Origin: Trichoplax adhaerens
Taxonomy: Eukaryota; Placozoa; Uniplacotomia; Trichoplacea; Trichoplacidae
DNA: 64,000 bases
Assembly (NCBI RefSeq): GCF_000150275.1
Contig: NW_002060946.1
Coordinates: 7,173,855-7,237,854, forward strand
Direction: 5' to 3'
The translations under genes were made by a program, and so were the position numbers. Below, in pieces: positions 25,132 through 36,979 of the stretch; position 1 is the stretch's first letter; every line of letters begins with the position of its first letter. The notes beneath the pieces were generated by a model. The model was not told the DNA's origin. It searched no databases and saw only the letters and a program-made list of their open reading frames with translations.

Positions 25132-27179
25132 AAATAACATTCGGATTCGGTACAGAAATCCAGAATCTACAGGATGACCCAGGAAAACTCGTAGATCGCT
25201 TGCTTAAATTACTTAGCACTAATGATGAGTAAAGACTTTCTCTATATTACTGTATTGCGACTAATTTGCGACTGAGTGGAAATTGAAAATACCGTAACGT
25301 ACTGTAATGGAATAATTTATTCCTGCCAACCGATAGCGAATCGCCTGGAGAGATTATTTCGTCATGACGCTTTTTCGGGTTGTCACCTTTCTTTTATTAC
25401 AACTACTATGAAAGTATGAATAAAGGTGAATTCTGCACATTGGCATCTTTTTATATTCACATAATTACTGTAAACTCACTAGCAGGATGGCTTTCTGGTG
25501 AATTCCCTTGTTTGAAATCAGTTGTCGATGAAAGCTAATAATTATACGTAATTGATGAGTAATTTTGAACTATGCTACAGAATACGATGTAGACTTCTGC
25601 AGTACAATATGTTACGTACTATGCTATTGTAACCAATCAATGTTTAGCTAACGTTTGTTTAGAAGCGATTTCTAAACGGAAAGTATGTACAGTACTGCAG
25701 AAGAGCACTGCCAGAGTTATGATCGAGATAGTAGCAGACCTCACTCGAGTTAATATGGTTCAAGTCCTTAAAACTTAGGAAATGAGAGATAAATCCAGAT
25801 CAATTTACCTAGTTATATCATTCAAGATGAAAATTTGAAAGTTTTTATACGTGTATACGTGCATATATATACTGCACAATATTTTGTAGTAATATACGTG
25901 CATACTGAATGCTAATAATAAGAAGAATAAAATAGAATTATACTAAAATTGCAGAAACACATCAAGCGCATGACGTATTCGTATCATTTTTCTTCTGAGT
26001 ATAATAATGAGTATTAGTTTAATTTTGGACTACGTATTGTAGCACTGCTCTTTAATTACATTACAGTACAACATAACAACGCTTTGGAACTAGACAAATA
26101 TTGTACTGTAGGTACTTTATTCGATGAAATAGTACAATTATAATGTAGGCCTCTTGAGTCATGACCTGTATAGTGCAAAAAATTAAAATCACATGCTTTG
26201 TAGTGTAGTCATGCACTGTATAATATATCGATATTTTTGTTGATATCCACCGTATAGAACATTCAACATTTTAATATCGTTAAGTACAGCACTGTATCAC
26301 ACGTTTTCTCGGTCTTTCGGTATCAGTTCAACAATAAGATAAGATAAATTGTTCCCATCGATAAATGCTGATCCATTTCTAATCTTAGCTATTTATCGCA
26401 TTCTGGATGATTCCGAGTATATATACTGTAGGTTACAAAACAAAACTTACAGTATTGTTGTTATTAAGCGTAATATTAATTTACTTGCCCATAGTTTTTA
26501 AAGAAGGTGGTCAAAGATAATGAAGACTATGCCTAGGTTTTGTGATTGAGTTGGAAGGAAACTGAAATTAATTATTTACTCTATGAACAAAACAAAAATA
26601 ATAATGCCGTGATATCGATGAGATACTAATCCATTTTTTCATCGCTTTTTATTCAATATTTTTTAATTTTCTTCCATCGTTACGCTTTTTATAACTTGCA
26701 CAACGGGGGCATTTGCGAAATTTGATGTAAAATAATTAGACACATAATGACGATATTGGCGACAATATCCTAAGAACCACTAAGTGATATTTAGATTATA
26801 GATACCTTAAACATGATCATTGAGTTAAGACTCCTGCGTATACGCAGTTAGAGAGACAAACAATTTCGGTTTCCCATTCGAACGATTTTTATAGTGTACA
26901 TAAATAAAATTTCGTATTAGAAATTGTTATTACTAAAACACTTTGAAATTGTACAGCATTGCAAATGTATGCTAATAATTTTTGTAACAACATAGCATCA
27001 TAATTTATAAGGTTGAACTTAATAGAATGTGTTACGTGTGTAATGCCACTACAGTAAACGTTTTCGACCAAATTTGAAATAAAAACTAATCAATATTTTT
27101 TATGATTTTTATTTTTCAAGGCTGCAAATTACACGAACAAAATTAATTTTATCTACTGATTGTACTGGTAATATTGGGA
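25132..27179. other. Intergenic upstream of the capicua-like gene
   Basis: AT-rich. A 24-codon frame ending in a stop near 25230 (+) has coding-like composition (QDDPGKLVDRLLKLL) but no recognised family. No GTACW cluster lies close to the 27180 start. Confidence 0.55.
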
Positions 27180-30100
27180 ATGAGTCGTAGTCAAGGGCAT
27201 TTACTGCATCATCGTCATGGTGGCGGATATCGTATATTTTCGTCAACCTCGGATAGGATAGAACCTCAATGTGATACAGCTAGAGCAAATGGGTCATCAC
27301 ATGAGAATAGTATTTCTACTGTCAATGGCCAAGATGGTCACATAAAAGATGAAGTAAATAAAGCTGGAAGGTAAACGAATAGTTACTGCTCATTGACTTA
27401 AAACAGGTCTGGTTTCTAGGCAAAGAATAGACTAGAATCATAGGATCATCCCTGATTATAATTTAGTTAATGTTCGTAACGTAACTGTATAATAAAAATC
27501 GTGCCTAATTGTAACAAAAGAATATAGAAAAAATTAAGAGATTATGTCGTAGACCGCTCTTAGTTGTCATTGAAGTGCAGTACAAATCAGTCCATTATAT
27601 ACTGTACTAAGCAGTATAAAGTAAATTTTTCACATTTAAAACGAATTATGATTTTTACAAGATGTTTAATTATATCATTCTAAATATGTAGTATTTTAAA
27701 CTTTTATTTGTATTTTTTGATATTCGGCTGTAATAGTAGAAATCTTCCTAGCTCAAGGCCAACAACAATACAACATCAGATACATCCCGATCATCAAATT
27801 ACTAGTAATACTGACGATACAATTGCAAATGGTAACTGCAAAGAGCACCAGGCTAACTTTACACAGGAGCGAGCGCCATTTTATGATTCTGAAAACAAAG
27901 GTAGATCAGGCAGTAAGAATCAATTGGCGTTACCGCGAGAACTATATAAAGCAGAAAGTATTTCGCCTACACGTAGTATAACACCTGGGGGTGATTCAGG
28001 CATTGAAAAGACGCCTACAATTGCGTCACCTAAACGTGTTAGATATTCGCCATCACCGTTGGCCGATAGAATGCCACAATCTAAATCGATACAACTTTCA
28101 CAGCGAGGTAATAAACGACATCAACGCTGCTTCAGTGAAAAAACTAGCTATAATAATACTTTAACTTCAAGTTTGAAGAAAAGTAGAGTCATATCACCAT
28201 CTTCATCGTTACGCCGTGATAATGCCTTAAGTGGACAAAAGGTGCTTGCTCGACGTGATCGTTATTACTACATGGCTACCGTAAAAGAAAGTTACAGCGA
28301 CCGTATTGGAATGAAAGAGGTCGTAACAGTGATATTTGATCATAATCAGTTAGAAACTACTTTTCTCGATCCTTGGAAAGGGAAAAAAATTGATTTAATA
28401 TCAAGCTCAGTGCCTTCTGTTGATTTTGTTAATGTCGATAGCCGTGTCTGTATTCAGCCAATTGAAGGTAGTGTTACCTACTGTATTGGTACAGTAACAA
28501 GTATCAAAGGAAATTCATATGAAGTTGTCCTAGATGATGTAGGTGAAACTTTAAGTAATGGCTGCCGGGTTAAAACTGTTTGGAAGAAATGTTCTGATTT
28601 ACGTCTATTACGTCGACCTGGCGATATTGCTGCTGCAACTCATTATCAACGATCTATAACAAAACGAGATAGTGGCAGCTATGATGATGATGATGATGAT
28701 ACTTTCGACAGTGATGAAAATAACGGAATGGATGAAGATGACAACAACAACGATGATGATGAGCAAACTGATAGCGCCCCATCTGAGGATGAGTTGAAAG
28801 AATGGCAGTGTTATAGTGTCCAAGGTAATGAACAAATTAGACCGCATTCTGTAATACCTGGCTCTGAAGATCGCTGTGTTATTACGCCAAGTCCTACTCA
28901 TACTAATGATGATGCTGATTTGAGTGGCAGTAATGGAAGCATTACTGGTGGCAGTCGGCTGAATAAGCGAGCTCAATCTACTGGTGGGGTCCAATATAAA
29001 AAAGGGGATGTCGTCATTACGCCTATGGGTGTCAGAAAAAAATTCAATGGCAAGCAATGGCGACGACTATGTTCGAAAGAAGGTTGCTATAAAGAATCGC
29101 AACGTCGTGGTTATTGTTCAAGGCACTTGACGCAGCATGGTGATAGCATTAAAGGTGCATCAAAGAAAGATCTTTTTAGTGATTCTACTCAACGTCCTTC
29201 ATCAGCTAACGATGGCAATTCGATTACTGATGCAAGCAGTACTGGCGATCGGGCAGCTAGTGATGATGATTTTAGCGAAATGAACGATACCGAAGCTGCT
29301 AGTTTGTTATTATCATTAAGTAATTCTCGTTGTACAACACCTTTTGAATCACCGCTATCGTCGGCTAAATCGACATCTCATTTTCCTTTTCCACCTTCAA
29401 GTGTAAGCCCAAATACATCTGTCACCCCATTCTCAAACACTTGGCAGAATATTGTGAAAAAAAATAATAAACAAATAATACCAGTGGTCATAATACCAAT
29501 TCTGGAAACTCAGCTAGTAACAACTCTAATAGCATTAATTATGATAGAAATAACAGTACATCAAGACCATCATCTGCTGTTGAATTATTAACACCGCCAC
29601 CCTCAGCTGGTCAACGAATTACATTATCCGCTCCAACAACACCGATAGCTACAATTAATTCTAGCAAAAGTGAATTAAGCAATTCATCGTTGCTAAATCA
29701 AAATCGCCATGAAAAGAGACAATTTTATCGACCCGTAAATCAATCGCCCCTTCCCGATCATCAAGATAATATCAAAGATCATCAAGTTGTTTATAAAGTT
29801 AATTACAATTCGAACGCATCCTCTCCGCGTGGTAAAAAGAGGAAATGTGATGAAGATGGGAAGAATGTAATAACCAATTCACGACATGGCACTCCATCAA
29901 CGGTATCCGCAAGCCAATCCATAAATAAAGATGTTAATTATATTCGCATTGGGCGATATTCTAGTAATCCTCAGGAACATTCGGAAGAGCATATTTCACA
30001 ATCTAATACTGTAAATTTTCGTCAATTCTGCAATAAGGAACATCCGAAAACTACTCAACAATCTATAGCTGTGGTGGATAGTAAACTTACTAATGATACT

Positions 30101-33100
30101 CAAACTAGTTTACCTACTGTGGAAGACTCTTCGAAAGAACATAGGATAAGTGTTAGGTATACCGAATTGAATGTGTTAGTTTTAGTGATAGTTTATCGAA
30201 CTCCGATGGCGTTTTTCTATAAGAATGAAATCGGATTTAGTTGAATTTGCTTATGAGATATACTGTTATAATATAATATAGATACTGTAATTTGTTCGTT
30301 ATGGGTATTGCAGAATTATTTTAGTAATTGGTATTTGCTATGAAAATTAAAATGGACTACAACCGTTGTTTGCAAAAATTCACATTTTAGTCATAATCCA
30401 CCTGAAAGATCCATGAAAGCAACTACTGAGTCTTCTGTTAGCACTGACCATGGAAATAATTACTCACGTAATGTAGTACCCACTTCTTATGACAAGGAAG
30501 GTAAATTTTTGGCTACAAACATTTTTAGTGTGTGATTATATTTAAAACGATAATATGTTTTGTGTTGTCGTAATAATAGTAAAAACATCTATTATAAGAA
30601 ATAGTTTATATTTTAAGCTTTATGCTATTCTATTCGCCAATTAGTTTTGTATTAGTTTACTGATGCACGCGTATAAGAATGCTTTACGCATAGACTATGA
30701 TGTTGTAATGTCAACTATAGGAGTTAAACGTTACTGCTTTTGCCTTTTATTACACTTATATTCGGTTTCGTTCCAGGTACTGCTTCGAAAGATGTCATAG
30801 CTACTTTAAAGAACCTCTTAACAAGGCCATCCAGAAATTCATTATCTCGCAAAAAGGTAAAAGTGCAGAACTTACTCATTATCACTAATATTAGGGATTA
30901 TACTGTACATACCGTAATTTGTAATATTGAATTTTTACTATTGTTAAAAGAATTCTGACGTTGATTTCAATGGTCAAGTTAAAGTTGGTAAGTAGAGTAC
31001 TTACTAAAATACCTATAATATCCAGGACGCAATAGTAACCGTTATGATTTTCTTGTTGTAATAATTTGTTACTGTATTTTACGTATTACACCGAATTGAC
31101 TTCTTTTCACCCTTTTATATCATCATAGCTCCAAAGCAGCTTCATATTCAGCACCATGGTTTACATCATGATAAAGAATCAGCATTTACAAAATTAGGAC
31201 AAATAAGCACCGATAACATTCCTTCGAAGAATTCATCGTCTGTCACTCGTCAGCCTTCAAAAGTAGTTAACGAACCGACACCTGAGGTCAGTAATTTTGT
31301 TATACTAAAATTAATAGGAATGTAAACGACGATTTCGAACATCTCTGATATTATTACGATCACATAATATATCCGTTGACAACTATTTTAATAGAATGGT
31401 AAGAATAGCAATAACCATGGCGATAATGTATCACGCACGGTGGAAACTCAGACATGCGATGAAGACTTTACTTTATCCTGTAAAAGTCAAGATGTTGCCA
31501 AAATTCGTGAAATTTCCGAGCATCATAGCGAAGAAAAAACTCATAAAGAATTATTTGAAATTGACTTGAAATGTTCCGAACATGAAGATGACGACGAAGA
31601 TGACGAAGTCGGTGATATTATGGAAGGCAAAACTAACAATCATCGCTCAGCGATGCAATCTGAGTTCATTCCCATAAATGTTTGTCGTGATGATAACGAA
31701 AATCGCAGTAGCAATGCGGTTTCTGTTGCTGCTATAGCGGTACGCCCAAAAGTGGCTGAAAAAACGATTTCAAGCGAAGAGCATCATACTGTTATATCAC
31801 AAATGCAAACGCCTACGTCATCACAACAAGCCAATAGCGATATATCTAAAGCTAATTCTAAATCTCCTTCTTGCGAAACTAAAGATGCTTCACGTAGCAA
31901 AGAAGGAAAGTCCAGTGCATCTAATTCCAGTTCTGGTTAAGTTTTAAATTATATCAACAAATTGAGTTCTTTCTATCTTTAAGATGAGTCATATGATAAC
32001 GATATTTCCTTTCTAATCTTATTAGATATAAGACCTAAAGTTGCTACGGCACCAACTAACCCGGAGCAAGGAAGTGCATTATCAGCATATTCTTACTTCT
32101 ATAATGGCCAGCCAGTTGTGAATCCGTCTTGTCAGAATAAATTGATAGATTGTAGAATACCAGGGGGTAATTTAGCCACTATTATGCCATCATGCAATCA
32201 AGTTGGTCATGGTTGGGAAAATAGTGCTATACCTAGTGTAATGCTAGGCCAGCAATTTCCGTTCGCTAATGCAGAGTTTCTGAAACACGTACGCAATCTT
32301 TAGTCTAATCTTTACATATTTATAATCTATTGAATAATACCGTAAGATCGTACTTATATACCCTGTGATGTTATTTTAAAGATATCTTACTAATTGCTTC
32401 GATACTTCCTCAGGCGACTCTCCCTGTCCACTTACCTGTCAACCAACAGCTATGTCAACTTCCTGGCTATGTGTTGCCAACTTTTACGGGTAGCACACCA
32501 TATTTGGCATCGATGGATGCTGATAAATTGGACTATAGTAAATTATTAAAGGCTTCTGATGGTCAATATACTCTGGTAGATTGATAACTGTATAGTTATA
32601 ACGACTTTCTTATCGATTTATAATAATGTTTGACTTTATCACAGTGTAACATTTAGTACACTAGTTACATCAATACGGTACGTTTTTATTATTAACATTT
32701 TAATTTCTTTGAATGTTTTACATTTAGAATCTGCAGCCAAACGGTTTAGTTGCAACAACACCAACCGTAAGCAGTCCAGATTGTAATACTTACAATCGCC
32801 TTTATAGAGCCCCGTCATGTTATTCCTCAGGTGTCAGAGAATCTCCAGACGCAAATATATGGCCTGGGGACAGGATTTCACAAAATCGTTCATCTCGAAG
32901 TTCTAATCAAGGTAATGAAGCTGAATGTATTAATATAATATGCAAAATATACCTAATTATAATTATCATTCGTTTACGAAAAAATTTAGATTTGATAAAT
33001 TGTTGATTTGGTTAAGCTCTAACGTAAATTTTGATACTTTTAGATGAGAAAGTAGGTCATCGAAAGACGGAAAAAAGTAGGAGCATCCCAGAATCTAAAA

Positions 33101-33108
33101 GTCGTTGA
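27180..33108 (+). CDS. CIC: Capicua-like protein without a visible HMG box, 11 exons, one apparent frameshift
   Basis: Probable relative of the long form of the repressor capicua. Exons: 27180-27370, 27737-30156, 30391-30500, 30777-30856, 30951-30987, 31129-31286, 31395-31935, 32026-32288, 32414-32575, 32728-32911, 33044-33108. The sum is one base short of 1404 codons; the frame breaks at about 29469-29478. Residues 236-360 resemble the DUF4819/Tudor-like N-terminal module of capicua-L. An acidic Asp/Asn run follows near 380-410. Residues 495-528 (start [16 protein letters not shown]) carry C509-x4-C514-x9-C524-x2-H527, a small zinc-binding motif I associate with capicua. The rest is low-complexity and Ser/Thr-rich, with a short IDLKC motif in exon 7 also present in human CIC. 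No HMG box or C-terminal C1 motif is seen. Start: the first in-frame ATG is 27180; exon 1 ends in phase 2 and joins exon 2 as AG+T. Family moderately sure; orthology less so. Confidence 0.75.
29466..29480 (+). other. Apparent one-base frameshift in exon 2 of the capicua-like gene
   Basis: The 5' frame stays open to a stop at 29589, but its residues turn hydrophobic and unlike the rest after about 29475. The alternative frame becomes a Ser/Asn/Pro-rich reading from about 29474 and continues to the exon 2 donor at 30157. One extra A in an A-rich stretch would join them. No GT/AG intron with compatible phase removes the break. Assembly error or a real indel are both possible. Confidence 0.75.
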
Positions 33109-34957
33109 AATTTTTACTTACAAGTAATCATGCCGTAATACATTAATTAAATAAATTATATCTGCAGCATCGTTGAAGCTAATAAAAAAGTATTGTAGTA
33201 AGTTATAAATATGTATGCTCGATGGTAGGTTTCTACTATAATACGTCTCATCTAGAGATAATTTTGAATATGTAGATTATGCTTGTTATATTGTACCGCT
33301 CTTATATGTGACATACAAGTATATGTGGTATATCTGTAGTGGACATGTCAACAACTTGATTGTGTATATGAACTCTTAAAGCGATAACATTTGCCGTCTA
33401 TATATGTTACAGTAAAACTGTTATTTATAAGTATATCTCTCTCTATATATAGCAGTATGACAATGCATATATATATAAATACCTACATATAACTATAGCG
33501 TGTGTACGTTTATGGTACACGTAGCTCCGAAGATTGTGATATTATAACAATAATAATTTATACTGTTAGAACAGAAATGTAATTTCCTCTCCATAAAAAT
33601 TATTATTGACTGTATTTTGTAGAATAATAAGTTTGATATATATGGAAATAAGATCACTTTTTATTGGCCATCTTAAATTAATGTTGCCTTTTTTGTTTAT
33701 TAATACCTCTGTCTGCTTTTAGTACATAAACGTGGTCTATTGAATTGTCGATCGGATTACGTTTTACTTTGTAACGAGATATTACTGAAATCGTGATATT
33801 TCTTATTCTTTGGGCTACCAAGGTCTAAAGCTTGTTGTGGTCTTATCTCTACAAATTAATAATAGAATTATATACTATATGTTTGTCGGGATGTTTTACA
33901 TCTGCTCTTTTTAGCGATGTAGTGATTATGTTAACTATTGCAACATATGCAGTTGCTATCTGAACTATTAATTATACTTCATTTTAATGTCATCATTATT
34001 AATTATTATCTGTACGCGAAAAAATATTTAATTTACGTTTATGATAGACAATTATGTACAAAAATAATAGCTAACAAATTTATAGTGGTTCTTGCCTAAA
34101 TGCATAAAGGTTTAGAACTTGAAAAAGCTGGAGAGAAAGGAAATAAATATCGCGCAAGATGTGACTAAGTTGTGAACTTGGGTTACTGTTTTGATAGTAG
34201 ATTAGAATTATGAAATAGAATGGGTTCCCTTAAAGGTTTCGTAATACAATCGTTTAGTTCCCATAATAAATGATGGGCGTTATAACTCACGCCAAAGATG
34301 GTCTTGCAGTATTGCCTATGATAAAATTCAACTTCTTGGCAACTTTATGCTAAGAATATAGTTATTACTGTAGTATTTTCAGTAGCAGCGATATGTAAAT
34401 GTAGGAGTCGTATTTTTCTTATTTATTAGAATTACCGTTTGCATCATCAATGCTATCGAGTAGTTTTTACATAGTTTTTAGCATAAACGCTTATCATAAC
34501 GTGATCTCATTAGCAGATTAAAATAAAACTACGCAAATTTTAACTTTAATTAACATCAGTTATCCATAGATGCGAATTAGTAAATTCATCTAGATATTTT
34601 GCTATAACAGAATTCAGTTCACACGCAGCTGTTTACAATTTAGTACCAGAAAAGTATGAGGTGCAATGTGATCATAAATTTAAACTTGATTGTTGGTAAA
34701 TGCCAAATACCAATTCATATATTTTCCTTTAATTTACGTAATTACATGAGCTCCGATTTAAATTAAAGAAAAATGATAGTTCTTTAGCCGCAATACATAC
34801 CATACAACACAACATTTGAGTATCTACACTGTACAAAAATTTCGGCACTATATTCAAACAATGCAAGTTTGTTTAACTTGAAGCTCATGTTGCGAAAATG
34901 AATTTAATGTCATCATAATAATTCTCATTTCTTTGCGTTTGTAAAACTGATCCTTGG
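33109..34957. other. Intergenic between convergent genes
   Basis: Contains the 3' UTRs of the capicua-like gene (+) and MRPL41 (-). AT-rich; nothing else recognised. Confidence 0.6.
33181..33186 (+). terminator. Possible poly(A) signal of the capicua-like gene
   Basis: AATAAA lies about 73 nt after the stop codon at 33106-33108. Position is plausible but unproven. Confidence 0.35.
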
Positions 34958-36852
34958 TTATACCGTTGACTTCTCTTGATTTATTGGCAAGCGAGTTAGC
35001 AAATCTTCTGATGTAACGATAGGCGGATTGATCTTTAAAGCTTTATGGGAAACGTACGGCTTTAGCTATATTAAAGGAATCAATGACAACATTAAGTTAA
35101 TAATGAAAAATGGAGCGTTTTAGCATTGTCGTTATAAAGTTGAGACATGAATAATGTTATGTTGCACACAGCTGCAAATTATGTGGTTCACAGTGAATTC
35201 GTTTGCGATTGTAAGTAATGTTTCATTAGAGATATTAATTTACGAATCAATAACTATCAAGTTCAGAAAGGAAATATAAGCGTTGTTATTTGTATGCAAT
35301 GCATTTAAATTATCTGTAAAAGTCATCTACTGTACAGTGATGTAAAAATTTTAAACGATTTAGTAATTCTCGGAGCATCGTTACACAATTATAACTGTAA
35401 TTTTTTATTACATCGTGCAATTAATTTAAAACTTTGGATGATTATACATAAGTACTACTAATTCGAATTTCATATCGTGTAACTAGAGTGACAAAATGAG
35501 TTTTTAAGATTATGAGGAATTGACATGTTCAATTGTGTTAAATATGTTAAATGTGCAATTTCGCTGGTATGACATATCGTAGTCGGAATCTTTGGATTAT
35601 TGAGGAATGTCAAAGAGCATGGAGATCAGAACATGAATAGGATAGGTTGCAGTCAAAGTTTACGTACTAAGGTAGATAAATACTTTATAAATGTTAATAC
35701 CAACCTCAAAGTCGGTCAAATCAGGCACCATTAATTCCGGAATCTTATGTGGTTGCACTACAAATCCACCTACAAACAAACGTGTACGTATATTACCTTA
35801 AGTAGTGAAAATGATACTGTATATAAGCCATTAAGCTATACTATCATTATCGACTTGATCGAAGTTGCTCCTGTATATATACTAACAGATTATCAACCCA
35901 CTATAACTTTTACAGACTTGAAGAAAATGATGATAGCAACGGCTTGATTACCGTATGCAGTGGGTAATAAATTGAGTATCATTTCTAACCTCTTTTTGTC
36001 TTTGTCCCGCTGGACTTAGCCCCTCTTCCTATTAGTTTAAAGTTAAATGACGTTATTTATGGCCTAGATCTATACATCATATATATATTTTACTTAGTAA
36101 CAGGCTATAAAAATAATAAATTAGTAACAAAACAAGACTTTAAAATGTAAGTCAGACGTAAAGTAACGTGGGCCTAGGCTACGTTGATTGCTTTCCTAGA
36201 CGAAGACTCTATGAGCTATTCAATCGCGTTTACAGTACCATGCGAAAACGACGGATAATGTGGTCAATACTATAAACTTAATACCATAGTAAAGTTACAA
36301 CCTTATAACAATCAGAAGCACATTTATCGTATCCAAATTATGGAAAGTAGATTATCCAAAAGCAATATGAACTAATTCTTGTAATAAATCGATTAGGATT
36401 TTATCGCAAGCTCTCACAACGATGACTATCCATGACAATCAATCTAATCAGCTGCAATGGAGTCCATCCATGCTAAGATATTTCTATCGTTGCCAACACA
36501 TCTCATCCGTCGTTATCGCTATCATCGAAGTGTACAGTATAACCATTCTATGATACATTTGCGACTCAATAAAGTGGTTTAGCAGTAATTGTCCTATAAC
36601 ACAAATTTAATTTCTACTGTAAATTCGACTAAACTGCGAACTGGAGCAAAGTCGTATGGCACTCTTATCCGACTTCATACTTCATTTGCCTTTGATTTTG
36701 CCATTATGTAAGAAATTAAGCCTGTAGAAACGCCACTTCCATCACAATAAAAGCACAATACCTTTATAGAAGTTTTTATTGCCACGCTTGGAAGTCATGC
36801 CTCTCTCGGCACCACGCAGGAATCCGCGTACAACAGCCTGTAAGATCGACAT
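34958..36852 (-). CDS. MRPL41: Mitochondrial ribosomal protein L41, three short exons
   Basis: Large-subunit mitoribosome protein. Exons on the minus strand: 36852-36762 (phase 1), 35769-35705, 35065-34958, with AG acceptors before exons 2 and 3 and GT donors after exons 1 and 2. Total 264 nt, 87 residues. Exon 1 gives MSILQAVVRGFLRGAERG then TSKRGNKNF, like the basic start of L41 (RGADR...TSKRG). Exon 2 gives PELMVPDLTDFE and exon 3 opens LKPYVS; together they match the family core EFVVPDLTGFKLKPYVSY. The exons are too short for simple ORF finding. The human protein has 137 residues, so the C-terminus looks truncated. A donor-like GT at 34962-34963, just before the stop, could lead to another exon that I could not find. 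A short glycine-rich piece before GGFVV may also lie in a missed exon. A GTACW array starts 37 bp upstream of the ATG. Confidence 0.78.
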
Positions 36853-36888
36853 TTTGAATCCTGTTGGCGAAAGAGAAGCGTCTGGCAT

Positions 36889-36979
36889 ACAGTGTACAGT
36901 AGGCCTTGCACAGTCTTTAGTACAGTTTGTATTGTACAGTACCGTAATGTGTACTGTGTACTGTACATTGTACTGTACA
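36889..36979. repeat. GTACW pentamer array upstream of MRPL41
   Basis: About 90 bp of interrupted GTACA/GTACT units beginning 37 bp 5' of the MRPL41 start on the minus strand. This would place it in the promoter or 5' UTR. Confidence 0.85.

Noticed and set aside
25140-25231. Possible terminal exon ending KLVDRLLKLLSTNDE
   Set aside because: Good composition and a CAG before it, but short, with no convincing upstream exon and no recognised family.
28608-29057. 149-codon open frame on the minus strand
   Set aside because: It is antisense to the capicua-like exon 2 and arises from its GAT/AAC-rich codons; the plus-strand reading has the recognised domains.
29452-29490. Programmed -1 frameshift or tiny intron at the capicua-like frame break
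   Set aside because: Slippage on the A8 run would meet TAA at once, and no GT/AG pair gives compatible phase. A one-base indel is simpler.
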